Assembly: GCA_902800025.1 (NCBI GenBank)
Contig: CADCDA010000007.1
Span: 1 to 64,000 of the forward strand
Source: an uncultured Erysipelotrichaceae bacterium
GTDB taxonomy: Bacteria; Bacillota_I; Bacilli_A; RFN20; CAG-826
DNA length: 64,000 nt
Direction: 5' to 3'
This document shows positions 28,166 through 36,306 of the stretch, piece by piece. Both the position numbers and the translations under genes were made by a program. Below the pieces are notes generated by a model. The model did not search any database, had not been told where the DNA came from, and saw nothing but the letters and a program-made list of their open reading frames with translations. Each line of letters starts with the position of its first letter. The first letter of the stretch is position 1.

Positions 28166-28268
28166 CACAAAGACCTACTTGCATAGGCTTAGTAACATCT
28201 GGTGGGGACCTCAAAAAAACTACTCCCCATAGGATGTTACAATACCTTAAAGCGGTAGGTCTTTTCTT
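28166..28268 (+). terminator. Terminator, long copy with a 66-base palindromic insertion
   Basis: The outer halves, CACAAAGACCTACTTGC (28166-28182) and AAAGCGGTAGGTCTTTTCTT (28249-28268), are identical to those of the terminator at 26430-26468. In place of two loop bases there are 66 bases (28183-28248) that fold on themselves: GTAACATC (28192-28199) pairs with GATGTTAC (28233-28240), and TGGGGA (28203-28208) with TCCCCA (28224-28229). It serves the SPFH gene and may also be a small inserted element. Confidence 0.8.
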
Positions 28269-28291
28269 ATGATCGAATGTTGAAAACGACA

Positions 28292-29560
28292 TTATAAAAA
28301 CCTCTTTATTATTAACTTTGTTATATCTTTGTCTTCATATTTATATATTGAAAAAATCTTGTTTCCCATATAGTTGATCGATGTTCCTAATGAGTAACAA
28401 TCTACTGAATCAATAATCATGAATCGGTCGTGGAACAAATCGTTATATTTCAATATGAAGTTCCCACCGAATTGTTTAATAAATATATCTATTTCTTCTT
28501 CTGATAGTTTTGACTTTGAACTTCCAATTACTGTTATATCAACATCAGTGTTTTTGCTTTTCAAAAACGTTAAGAGCTTATTATCACAATAAGGATCAAT
28601 AACGATGATTGATTCTTTTGCGGTTCTGATAATCGAAGATATGAATTCGTAAGCATCATAGTATTGCCCATTGAAGAACAGTTTTTCTTTAGGAGGTTCT
28701 TCAAATACTTGTTTTTCTACGACATCCATTCTATTTTTCAAATCGGAAATATCGTTTTCTAATTGGACAAAGTTTTCAGTCGTTACTGTCACACGAGTGT
28801 TATCAATTGCATATCCTTTTAATAAGTAACGTTTAAGAACAGACGACGCCCATCTTCTAAATTCAATGGCTCTTTTGCCTGATGTTCTATATCCAACGGC
28901 AAGGATCATATCAAGGTTATAATATTCAACAACCCTAGTTACTTTTCTATCTCCCTCGATTTGAACTTGTGCATTTTTTGCACATGTTGAAACAGGAATT
29001 AATTCCCCTTCCTCATATATGTTATCAATGTGTTTAATGATGACCGTTCTATCTTTGTCAAATAGCTCTGAAATCTGATTAACATTTAACCAAACTGTGT
29101 CTTCTTCTGGCGATATTTTAACATCAAGTTTTACATTTCCATTATTATATATAATAATGTCTTGTTTGTTATCTACCACTTCTTGTTTCAAATAATCATC
29201 TAGGAATTGTTTGAGCAATAAGCCTTTATCGGATCCGATTTTATCGCCTATAGCAAGCACAATATCTAGGCAATAATAGTTAATGGTTCTTGCTATTTTT
29301 CTATTTCCTTCGAGTTGAACTTGTCCACTTTTTGAAATAGTTGGACCATTTTTTGGACAAGTTGGACATTCTTCAAAAACAGCTGATTCTATTCTTTCGA
29401 GTTCAAGCTTAATGTACCTCGTTATTGTGGAATGGCTTTTACCATATAGGATACAAATATCCTTGTTTGATAACCAAAAAGTATTATCTTCTGGTGAATA
29501 ATTGATATCTAATCCAATGTCATCAGTTTTGTATTTTAGTCTTTGTAAGTCTTTAGTCAT
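28292..29560 (-). CDS. RhuM-RhuM-PLD fusion protein (copy 1)
   Basis: A 422-residue protein of unknown role. Residues 11-125 are a diverged RhuM-like domain, 143-255 a typical RhuM domain (TVWLNVNQISELF, EYYNLDMILAVGYR, EFRRWASSVLKRYLLKGYAID), 262-290 a probable coiled coil, and 290-422 a single-motif phospholipase-D-like domain with IIVIDPY and HDRFMIID (His377, Arg379, Asp384). RhuM proteins are DNA-binding-like and linked to mobile and virulence regions. The start at 29560 follows TGAGGAGG; an upstream ATG overlaps that site. The paralogue is at 50296. Both RhuM copies contain internal inverted repeats. Confidence 0.82.
   Translation of the reverse strand: MTKDLQRLKYKTDDIGLDINYSPEDNTFWLSNKDICILYGKSHSTITRYIKLELERIESAVFEECPTCPKNGPTISKSGQVQLEGNRKIARTINYYCLDIVLAIGDKIGSDKGLLLKQFLDDYLKQEVVDNKQDIIIYNNGNVKLDVKISPEEDTVWLNVNQISELFDKDRTVIIKHIDNIYEEGELIPVSTCAKNAQVQIEGDRKVTRVVEYYNLDMILAVGYRTSGKRAIEFRRWASSVLKRYLLKGYAIDNTRVTVTTENFVQLENDISDLKNRMDVVEKQVFEEPPKEKLFFNGQYYDAYEFISSIIRTAKESIIVIDPYCDNKLLTFLKSKNTDVDITVIGSSKSKLSEEEIDIFIKQFGGNFILKYNDLFHDRFMIIDSVDCYSLGTSINYMGNKIFSIYKYEDKDITKLIIKRFL
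28964..28988. repeat. Inverted repeat inside the second RhuM domain of copy 1
   Basis: Arms AACTTGTGCA (28964-28973) and TGCACATGTT (28979-28988) pair at 9 of 10 positions across a 5-base loop. They encode the residues TCAKNAQV between the helix-turn-helix part and the YYNLD motif. Confidence 0.8.
29318..29368. repeat. Inverted and direct repeats inside the first RhuM-like domain of copy 1
   Basis: Arms AACTTGTCCA (29318-29327) and TGGACAAGTT (29354-29363) pair perfectly over a 26-base loop. TTGGAC occurs three times (29341, 29353, 29362), as if the unit had been partly duplicated. The encoded stretch is enriched in Cys and Pro. Confidence 0.75.
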
Positions 29561-29566
29561 AAAAAA

Positions 29567-29588
29567 CCTCCTCATTTAATAAAGGAGT
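29567..29588 (-). promoter_or_regulatory. Ribosome site paired with an upstream anti-Shine-Dalgarno arm
   Basis: Read on the minus strand, CTCCT (29587-29583) can pair with AGGAG of the ribosome site (29572-29568) across a 10-base loop. The same arrangement with nearly identical sequence precedes the paralogue at 50296. Confidence 0.6.
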
Positions 29589-29649
29589 CTGAAAAATTGA
29601 TTTTTTTAAAAAAATATTTTTTGAAAATTGAGTTATTAACTCTGTTAAT

Positions 29650-29674
29650 AAAAAAATTACCATTTTACTGGTAA
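29650..29674 (-). terminator. Terminator of the uridine kinase gene
   Basis: On the minus strand a 6-bp stem (TTACCA at 29657-29662 with TGGTAA at 29669-29674) is followed by seven T. It lies just beyond the kinase stop at 29684. Confidence 0.7.
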
Positions 29675-29683
29675 CTTTTCTAT

Positions 29684-30301
29684 TTATTCTTTGTCTAGCA
29701 TTAATTGAATAACTGAAGCAAGGACATCAATTGATTTAGTGCTATAACCTTCGTTATTGATAATAAGATCAGCGTAATATTGGCTAGGAGCAATGATTTC
29801 TTCAAACATTGGTTGAACAGTGGTGAAGTATTGTTCGACGATACTATCGAATGTTCTTCCTCTTTCTTTGGTATCTCTTTCAAGACGTCTCACTAATCGT
29901 CTTTCTCTAGAAGCGTTAATGAAGATTTTTAAATCTCCGATTTCTCTTAAGTCTTTGTTGACTAAAGCCATAATACCTTCGATAAGAATGATTTCTTTTG
30001 GTTCAACGATATCAACTTCTTTGCTTCTTCCGTGAATGACAAAGTCATATTTTGGTTTTTGAATTGTTTCTCCTCTTTTAAGAGCGGAGATTTGTTCTCT
30101 GATTAAAGGCCAGTCAAAGGCTTTTGGATGGTCGAAGTTAACTTTCACTCTTTCTTCCATAGGAAGGACGGAAAAGTCTTTGTAATAGTCATCTAAAGAG
30201 ATAACTGTCACTCTATTTTTATCAATTCTTTCTAAAACCTTGTTTAAGGTGTGGGTTTTTCCGCTTGCGGAACCTCCGCCGATTAGGATTACTTTGCTCA
30301 T
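29684..30301 (-). CDS. udk: Uridine kinase/phosphoribulokinase-family nucleoside kinase
   Basis: A 205-residue cytoplasmic P-loop kinase that should phosphorylate uridine and cytidine for pyrimidine salvage. The P-loop is GGGSASGKT (8-16). ISLDDYYKD, the FDHPKAFDWPL segment and the RRLVRRLERDTKERGR lid are characteristic of Udk. The length is normal. It has an AAAGGAA ribosome site and is divergent from the small zinc-ribbon gene. Confidence 0.88.
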   Translation of the reverse strand: MSKVILIGGGSASGKTHTLNKVLERIDKNRVTVISLDDYYKDFSVLPMEERVKVNFDHPKAFDWPLIREQISALKRGETIQKPKYDFVIHGRSKEVDIVEPKEIILIEGIMALVNKDLREIGDLKIFINASRERRLVRRLERDTKERGRTFDSIVEQYFTTVQPMFEEIIAPSQYYADLIINNEGYSTKSIDVLASVIQLMLDKE

Positions 30302-30329
30302 AGTGATAATATTCCTTTAGAATGATTAT

Positions 30330-30461
30330 ATGAAAAAATTAGGTAAAACAAAAAGAGTTATTTGTGTTAATTGCAAAAGACGATTTGCGGTTTCAGTAAA
30401 TGAAAACCCTCCATACTTATGCGGAGGGTGTAAGAATCATCTTAAACAAGAATCAAAATAG
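30330..30461 (+). CDS. Small zinc-ribbon protein (43 residues)
   Basis: A 43-residue reading frame encoding two CxxC pairs (CVNC at 12-15, CGGC at 32-35) in a basic background, the pattern of a four-cysteine zinc ribbon. The frame is divergent from the kinase and lies in the gap before the M13 peptidase gene. There is no clear ribosome site, so translation is less certain than the residue pattern suggests. Function is unknown; small zinc ribbons often bind nucleic acid. Confidence 0.55.
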   Translation: MKKLGKTKRVICVNCKRRFAVSVNENPPYLCGGCKNHLKQESK

Positions 30462-30478
30462 TGGGTTTCTTGCTACTT

Positions 30479-32470
30479 TTACCAAATAGCGAGTCGGTTT
30501 TCAGGAGCGAAATACATTCCATCTCCTGGTTTGATGTCATATGTTTCAATGAATTCATCAAATTGAGAAAGAGTGAGATTTGTTCTTATATATCCTAAAG
30601 GATGTTCGTCGTTATTATTTAAATTAACGAGGGCTCTTTCTTTATATTTAAACGCCCATAATCTTGCATATCTTTCAAAGAAAGTTTCATAATCAAAGTC
30701 TGGGATTTTTTTCGCTAAGGAGAGCATGACTTTGACTCCACCCATATCAGCGGTCACTTCTCCATTAACTCGATTACCTTTCATCTTGATGTTGGTTTTA
30801 ACTTCAATCTTATTGATATATGCAATCATTTTATTGAGTCGAGTGTTAAAAGCTTGTCTATCTGAATATGTCCACCAGTTGACTTGTTTTCCATCTTCAT
30901 CAAAATTACTTCCATTTGAATCAAAAGCGTGACTGATTTCATGACCGATAATACTTCCTACTGAAGCGTAGTTTTCTTCTATGCTGTTCTCTAAAGAGAA
31001 AATATCATCGGTGAGTATGCCATTATAAATAATAAATGAGTTTGAAGTTGGAAAATACGCTCCATTAACTGTGTAACATGGCCAATACCAACTAGAGTCA
31101 AACATTTCACCATTTTTATTATATAAAGTCATCTCACTATAAAGATCTAAGGCTGATGAATATTTGCTTGGATTAAAGGTTGGATAATCTTTGATTTCAT
31201 CTGGATAACAAGCATCAAAGTTCATCTTTTTAACTTTAGTAATAGCCTTTTGTTTAGTGGTTTCACTTAACCAAGTGTTGTTATATATAATCACTTTATA
31301 TTCATCGATGATTTCACTGATAAGCTCCATGACTTGGTTTTTAGTTTCAGCGTTACAGTAAACGTCATAGTACGCTCTTTCGAGGACTTTAGATGATAAT
31401 GATTCAAAAATTAACACTAGAGCTTCTTCATCACTTCTACCGTTTAAAGTTTCAAATTCAAAAGAGCTCATACTGTTTAAGAACTCGCGATATTCACTTA
31501 AACCAATTATCGGTGCGTAGTCAAACATTAATCTATTGATTAATACCTTTTTCGCATTATCTAGAGATAGATTGTTAAACGCTTCTAAATATTCTTCTGT
31601 TCCTGGAAGATAATAGACGAGTTGATTGTCGTTATATCCAAGAGTGCTCATTAAGCTTTCAATCTTATAACTTGGGAATAGTTCATCAAGATTATTCACT
31701 CGTGTAGTGCCAGCCCATGCATTTAAAGAAAAATATTTAAGTAAGCCTGCTTCGGTTGCTACATATTGATCAGTGAAACTAGTAGCGTCTTCTTCGGTAT
31801 ATCCAACATCAATAAATAGTTCTTTAATAGCGGCTCCTATTTTATTTAAAAGAGTGGTCCTTGTTCGATATGAATAGATGAGATATAAAAGACCTGTTTC
31901 AGAAAGAATACTTCCTGGAACAACAGCGGTTAAACCGTAATAGTCATAAGGAGTAAGTAAACTTGTTTCTGTTGATAAAGAATCAATAGAGTATAAATAG
32001 TTATTTATTTCATCTTTAGTGGTGTAGTTATTGATTTCATCAATTTTCGCTTTAACTTGTTCTTTGCTACCATTTAATAAGTAACTAGCAGCGTCTTTAA
32101 TATATGGTGATAAATATGAATCTGTTTCACCACTAATGAGAGTGTATAGTTGGGCGGATGTTTTACTATCTGCCTCTCCTAATAAGCCTCCATCTCTTTG
32201 CATTCCTTCTTTAACGGTAATAGTAGGAAGATATTCGTAATTCGCCGCTGCAAAGAAATCATCTTTTTCGCTTGGCTTTTCAATTCTTTCCATCATTCCT
32301 TCAACGGCGCTATTGAGCCAAGGAGAACCATAAAGTTCATCAACACTAACACCTTCTTTAACTCGATAGAAAAGATAATCTCTAGGTTCTTCTGGGGTTA
32401 CTACATTAGTAGCGCAGCCAGCGATAGTGATTATTGAAATGATAAATAGAAGGCTTCTTTTTAATTTCAT
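30479..32470 (-). CDS. M13-family (neprilysin-like) metallopeptidase lipoprotein
   Basis: A 663-residue lipoprotein (lipobox IAGC, Cys19) acting outside the membrane. The zinc site is HEISH (His510, His514) with a third ligand Glu571 in EVTADMGG; the family usually has ENIADxGG, and Asp575 is kept. The substrate-binding NGAYFP block (469-474), related to the family's NAxY motif, and the C-terminal region are also present. The ATG at 32470 is chosen because it begins the signal peptide; a TTG lies upstream. M13 enzymes degrade short peptides. Confidence 0.92.
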   Translation of the reverse strand: MKLKRSLLFIISIITIAGCATNVVTPEEPRDYLFYRVKEGVSVDELYGSPWLNSAVEGMMERIEKPSEKDDFFAAANYEYLPTITVKEGMQRDGGLLGEADSKTSAQLYTLISGETDSYLSPYIKDAASYLLNGSKEQVKAKIDEINNYTTKDEINNYLYSIDSLSTETSLLTPYDYYGLTAVVPGSILSETGLLYLIYSYRTRTTLLNKIGAAIKELFIDVGYTEEDATSFTDQYVATEAGLLKYFSLNAWAGTTRVNNLDELFPSYKIESLMSTLGYNDNQLVYYLPGTEEYLEAFNNLSLDNAKKVLINRLMFDYAPIIGLSEYREFLNSMSSFEFETLNGRSDEEALVLIFESLSSKVLERAYYDVYCNAETKNQVMELISEIIDEYKVIIYNNTWLSETTKQKAITKVKKMNFDACYPDEIKDYPTFNPSKYSSALDLYSEMTLYNKNGEMFDSSWYWPCYTVNGAYFPTSNSFIIYNGILTDDIFSLENSIEENYASVGSIIGHEISHAFDSNGSNFDEDGKQVNWWTYSDRQAFNTRLNKMIAYINKIEVKTNIKMKGNRVNGEVTADMGGVKVMLSLAKKIPDFDYETFFERYARLWAFKYKERALVNLNNNDEHPLGYIRTNLTLSQFDEFIETYDIKPGDGMYFAPENRLAIW

Positions 32471-32523
32471 AGAAATAAAGTAACACAAATTAATATGAAC
32501 TTAAAATAAAAAGACCCAAAGGT

Positions 32524-33447
32524 CTAATTATTTTTGTTCTCGTCATCTTTGTTCTGAGAAGTATCTTCTTCAGTGTCTTCTTTCTTACCGATGTATTTGG
32601 TTTCGTTATAGAAGTTAACGATGATTGAGGTGATAACTGCGACGACAATGATGCCGTAGAAACCAAGAATAACTGATAAGATTCTTCCAATTACTGAGAC
32701 AGAAGCAACATCACCGAAACCGATAGTGGTCACGATTGCAAAGCAATACCATAAAGCGTCACCATAACTCATCCCTTCAATTAACATAAATACAAAAGAG
32801 AAAGAAATGATTAATGAGAATAAACCAAGGACAACTTCAAGAGCGTATGTTTTTCTAATAATCGCTGAAAGTTGGGCGAGTTGAATTTTAGCGAGAGCTT
32901 CAATAATAACAAAACCGATACAGTTAGAGGCAATGAGCAGCATTCCAATTGATTCATATAGGAGCATTTGAGCGCCTAATGCATATGTGACGAGAATTAA
33001 CACTATGGAAATGATAAAAAATAAAACAGAAACAACGATATTTCTTTTCTTGCGATTACCAATGATTGATAAGACTTGACCAACTGCGATCATTGCAAAG
33101 TATGTACCCATTAAAAATTGATGGGCAAAGAAGTTTAATCCAAATATCGCCATAAAGATAGTGATAAGGAAGGAGACTGAGGAATAGAAAATATATTTAA
33201 ATCTTTTCGGAGATTTTCTTAGTTTATATATCGTCAAAGAATAAATAATAAATAACATCGCAAAAGCTAATGAACCATAAAGACGAAGGTTTGTTAATAA
33301 TCCTTCAGGCTCTATGATTGCAATAAACGAATAGCTCACTGTTAATAAAGACATCACGAGAGCGGCAGTAGAAAAAACGGACATCAAGATACTTAAAAAT
33401 GTACTGTTGTCTATAAGTTTTTTGCCTTTTTCTTTTAATTTGCTCAT
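32524..33447 (-). CDS. Potassium-channel-family membrane protein
   Basis: A 307-residue membrane protein with about eight hydrophobic segments. The last pair enclose a pore loop with filter TIGFGD (241-246), the variant of TVGYGD found in many prokaryotic K+ channels. A charged tail follows. A GAGGAA ribosome site is present and its start overlaps the stop of the upstream transferase gene by 4 bases. There is no RCK domain, so gating is unknown. Confidence 0.85.
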   Translation of the reverse strand: MSKLKEKGKKLIDNSTFLSILMSVFSTAALVMSLLTVSYSFIAIIEPEGLLTNLRLYGSLAFAMLFIIYSLTIYKLRKSPKRFKYIFYSSVSFLITIFMAIFGLNFFAHQFLMGTYFAMIAVGQVLSIIGNRKKRNIVVSVLFFIISIVLILVTYALGAQMLLYESIGMLLIASNCIGFVIIEALAKIQLAQLSAIIRKTYALEVVLGLFSLIISFSFVFMLIEGMSYGDALWYCFAIVTTIGFGDVASVSVIGRILSVILGFYGIIVVAVITSIIVNFYNETKYIGKKEDTEEDTSQNKDDENKNN

Positions 33448-34037
33448 GCTATTTCCTCGATTTCTATTTTAAATGGAAGGTCACCTTCTATACTAACAGA
33501 AAGTGAATAACTATCATATATCATTGTTTGTGAGTAGTATTCTTTCCCCTCGTATATTTTTTTACCGTTTAGTGGACTTCCTACACATTTGCGGATATCT
33601 CCGATGCCTTTTGAGTTACATTTTAATAGGCTTTCTTTCGCACTCCAAAGCATAAAAAGAGTGTTGATATCATCTACTTGCTCTTCTTCTAATAAGACGT
33701 ATTTAATCGTCGAGATATGCTTTTCATCAATCTCTTCAATATCGATTCCAATTTCTCTAGTTGGGTGGGTGACGATTACAACATATTTACCTGAATGCGA
33801 GATATTAAAATATGGGCCACCTTCGATATAAGGTTTTTTGCTTTCTTTGTATTTGATTTCTGGGTTATTCAAATATTTATAAATGAGGTATCCAGCTCCT
33901 AAGGAACGGAGTTGATCTTCTTCGAATTTAAAAGCACGAGCTTTTTCAATTCTTTCCTTTGAAACACAAGAAAGAATAGTGGCTTCATGTTTTTTTATGT
34001 AATCAATATTGATTATATGAACTGTAATGTTTTCCAT
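33444..34037 (-). CDS. 4'-Phosphopantetheinyl transferase (Sfp/AcpT type)
   Basis: A 197-residue enzyme that transfers 4'-phosphopantetheine from CoA to carrier proteins. The magnesium site GIDIEEID (Asp99, Glu101) and the WSAKESLLK motif (Trp131, Lys134, Glu135, Lys139) are intact. NISHSGKYVV (78-87) matches the CoA-binding part. No polyketide or peptide synthetase is in view; it may modify the acyl carrier protein of fatty acid synthesis. Confidence 0.9.
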   Translation of the reverse strand: MENITVHIINIDYIKKHEATILSCVSKERIEKARAFKFEEDQLRSLGAGYLIYKYLNNPEIKYKESKKPYIEGGPYFNISHSGKYVVIVTHPTREIGIDIEEIDEKHISTIKYVLLEEEQVDDINTLFMLWSAKESLLKCNSKGIGDIRKCVGSPLNGKKIYEGKEYYSQTMIYDSYSLSVSIEGDLPFKIEIEEIA

Positions 34038-34150
34038 CTATTTATTGATTATACTATTCATTTTTGGTGGCGAGAAAGAATAAAAACATAGTATTATATA
34101 ACTTAGTTTTAATAAACTACCGTCTATAAGCCTTTGAAAGGAAAGATTTT

Positions 34151-35242
34151 ATGAAAGTATTTATTGTTGGTGGTACTGGCCTTCTTGGCTCAGAAGCAGC
34201 GAGAATCTTCATTGAAAGAGGACACAAAGTTTCTGCAGTCGCTCTTCCTCCTACTCCAGTTGGAGCTCCAATTCCAAAAGAAATGGAACTTAGATTTTGT
34301 GATATCAACAAAAAGAGTGATGAAGAAGTCGAAAAGATGCTCAAAGGATGTGATGCATTTATATTTGCTTCTGGAATTGATGAAAGAGTGGAATGTCCTG
34401 CTCCAGTTTATCAGTGGTATGACAAATATAACATTAAGCCAGTTGATAGATTATTAGCAATCGCTAAAAAAGTCGGAGTTAAAAAGGCTGTCGTTTGTGG
34501 TAGCTATTTCTCTATGCTCCATAAACCAGAATTTGGCTATGATAAAAAACTTCCAAAAGGATTATTTGAAAAGAACCCATATATTAGAGCGAGAGTGAAA
34601 CAAGAAGAAACAGTGGAAAAGTATTGTGATGATAATTTCTCCGCTGCGGTTCTTGAACTTCCATATATTTTTAAAACCCAACCAGGTAGAAAACCAGTCT
34701 GGACCATTTTAATTGAACAAACCGCTTCTATGGATAAACTTTCATTTACGATGTATCCAAGTGGTGGAACAGCGATGTTAACGGTGAGACAAGTTGGTGA
34801 AGCTATTGTTGGAGCTGCGGAAAAACTCGGTGAAGAATTCAAGGGCTTTAATGCTTGGCCAATAGCGATGTATAACATGACTTGGAAAGAGTTCTTAAGC
34901 GTTGTTTATGATGCGCGTGGTATGGGAAAAGACAGAAAGATCGTCTCTGTTCCAGCTTGGATGATGAAACTCGGAATGAATGGAGTCATCAAAGAATATA
35001 AAGAGAGAGGTATTGAATCTGGTTTAGATCCTAAATATCTTCCTTATGTTATGAATCTCAACCTCTTCATTGATAACAAATATGCGAAAGCATTAGGCGT
35101 TCAAGAAGATGATATTGATGCGGCAATCTTTGATTCTATCAAAGTATCTGTCGCTTCTTATAAAGGCGAAGTTGAACTCGTTGGCATGAAGGGTGAACTA
35201 ACTCCTGAAGAAGAAGAGAAATATAAAGACGTTTTGAAGTAA
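34151..35242 (+). CDS. NAD-dependent epimerase/dehydratase-like oxidoreductase
   Basis: A 363-residue extended short-chain dehydrogenase. The nucleotide loop GGTGLLG (residues 6-12) opens a Rossmann fold; a VCGSYFSML strand follows where relatives carry the catalytic Ser. The YxxxK pair is not obvious, so it may be an atypical NAD-binding protein. It has an AAAGGA ribosome site. Its stop overlaps the next start by one base, linking it functionally to the ferredoxin protein. Confidence 0.8.
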   Translation: MKVFIVGGTGLLGSEAARIFIERGHKVSAVALPPTPVGAPIPKEMELRFCDINKKSDEEVEKMLKGCDAFIFASGIDERVECPAPVYQWYDKYNIKPVDRLLAIAKKVGVKKAVVCGSYFSMLHKPEFGYDKKLPKGLFEKNPYIRARVKQEETVEKYCDDNFSAAVLELPYIFKTQPGRKPVWTILIEQTASMDKLSFTMYPSGGTAMLTVRQVGEAIVGAAEKLGEEFKGFNAWPIAMYNMTWKEFLSVVYDARGMGKDRKIVSVPAWMMKLGMNGVIKEYKERGIESGLDPKYLPYVMNLNLFIDNKYAKALGVQEDDIDAAIFDSIKVSVASYKGEVELVGMKGELTPEEEEKYKDVLK

Positions 35243-36168
35243 TGAAAATATTATTAATTTCCTTTAGCGGCACAAGTCACACGACAATGTGTGGTGATTA
35301 CATCAAAAAGCATTTTGAAGAACTAGGTCATCAAGTTGATCATTATTCAATTAAACATGATGTACCTTTTACTTATGACATCAATGCTTATGATTTGATT
35401 GGATTTGGTTATCCAATCCACGCTTTTAATGCGCCTGCTGCGTTTGTGAAGTTTATAAAGAAACTTCCAAAACTCAAAGAAAAGAAAAGATATTTTATCT
35501 TTAAAGTTAGTGGCGAACCATTTGCTCCAAATAATGCGAGTAGTTATCATTCCTACCTCAAATTAAAAAGAAGAAACTTTGTTTTATTTTCTGAAAAGCA
35601 TTTCTTAATGCCATATAACATTATCTTTAGATATAGAGATAGTCTTGCTAAACAAATGTATCTATATCTTGATGCTTTAACGAAAGCGTATGTCCTTGAA
35701 CTTCTTAATGAAGAAAAACCAGAAAAGTTATGGTATGCTCCTTGGCATGTCGTATGGTCATTCTTATTAAGAATTGAATGGGTAGCGCCGTTTTTCAATT
35801 CTCCATTTGTGAAAATCAAAAAAGATCGATGTGTTAATTGCCATAAATGTATCAAAGAATGCCCAGTAGGAGCGATGTTTATTAATAAAAAAGGCAAGAT
35901 TAGAATCAAAGCCACTAAGTGTGCGATGTGTATGCGCTGTACGATGTATTGTCCAACCGATGCGATTACTTATGGCTTTATGAATCCTTGGAAAGTCAAT
36001 AAACCATTCCTCTTTGAAAAGATTAAAAAAGACAAAGATATTCCTGCGGAATTTGTTAATAAGGATACGAAAGGATATTTCAAACTCTTCAACAAGTATT
36101 TTAATAAACAAAAAGCTTTGCTTGAGAAGTACAATATCCCAAATCCAATTGAAGAATATTACAAATAA
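35242..36168 (+). CDS. EFR1-type flavodoxin-ferredoxin fusion protein
   Basis: A 308-residue electron carrier. The N-terminal 150 residues are flavodoxin-like (LLISFSGTSHT phosphate loop, GYPIHAFNAP). Two 4Fe-4S clusters follow: CVNCHKCIKECP and CAMCMRCTMYCP, each with the CxxCxxCxxxCP spacing. The architecture is that of EFR1-family proteins of anaerobes. It is translationally coupled to the preceding oxidoreductase and may supply or accept its electrons. Confidence 0.9.
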   Translation: MKILLISFSGTSHTTMCGDYIKKHFEELGHQVDHYSIKHDVPFTYDINAYDLIGFGYPIHAFNAPAAFVKFIKKLPKLKEKKRYFIFKVSGEPFAPNNASSYHSYLKLKRRNFVLFSEKHFLMPYNIIFRYRDSLAKQMYLYLDALTKAYVLELLNEEKPEKLWYAPWHVVWSFLLRIEWVAPFFNSPFVKIKKDRCVNCHKCIKECPVGAMFINKKGKIRIKATKCAMCMRCTMYCPTDAITYGFMNPWKVNKPFLFEKIKKDKDIPAEFVNKDTKGYFKLFNKYFNKQKALLEKYNIPNPIEEYYK

Positions 36169-36177
36169 CAACTAAAG

Positions 36178-36201
36178 ACGTCACCAGTTAGTGGCGTTTT
36201 T
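36178..36201 (+). terminator. Terminator after the EFR1 gene
   Basis: Stem ACGTCAC (36178-36184) with GTGGCGT (36191-36197), one T-G pair, followed by a T run. Confidence 0.75.
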
Positions 36202-36222
36202 ATCACAAATTAATTAAAACTC

Positions 36223-36285
36223 GTACTACAGTACAAAAATGTATTGTTTTGATTGTGTTGCTCTCGTCTCCCTTTTTTGTATAAT
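36223..36285 (+). promoter_or_regulatory. Promoter with two upstream palindromes
   Basis: TTGCTC (36258-36263), 16 bases and TATAAT (36280-36285) give a credible promoter 22 bases before the ATG at 36307. Just upstream lie GTACT-AC-AGTAC (36223-36234) and TACA-AAAA-TGTA (36232-36243), possible operator sites for an unidentified regulator. Confidence 0.5.
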
Positions 36286-36306
36286 TATAGGCACGGGGTA
36301 ACGAAC

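Noticed and set aside
28192-28240. CRISPR-like or tRNA-like structure in the inserted hairpin
   Set aside because: There is a single nested hairpin, no repeat-spacer series, and no cloverleaf or TTC loop.
29341-29367. TTGGAC repeats as a CRISPR array or simple-sequence phase-variation tract
   Set aside because: Units are only 6 bases, unevenly spaced and inside an intact frame; unit length changes would not all alter the frame.
35553-36171. Long minus-strand frames opposite the EFR1 gene
   Set aside because: They are antisense shadows of a gene with clear ferredoxin motifs and have no ribosome sites.
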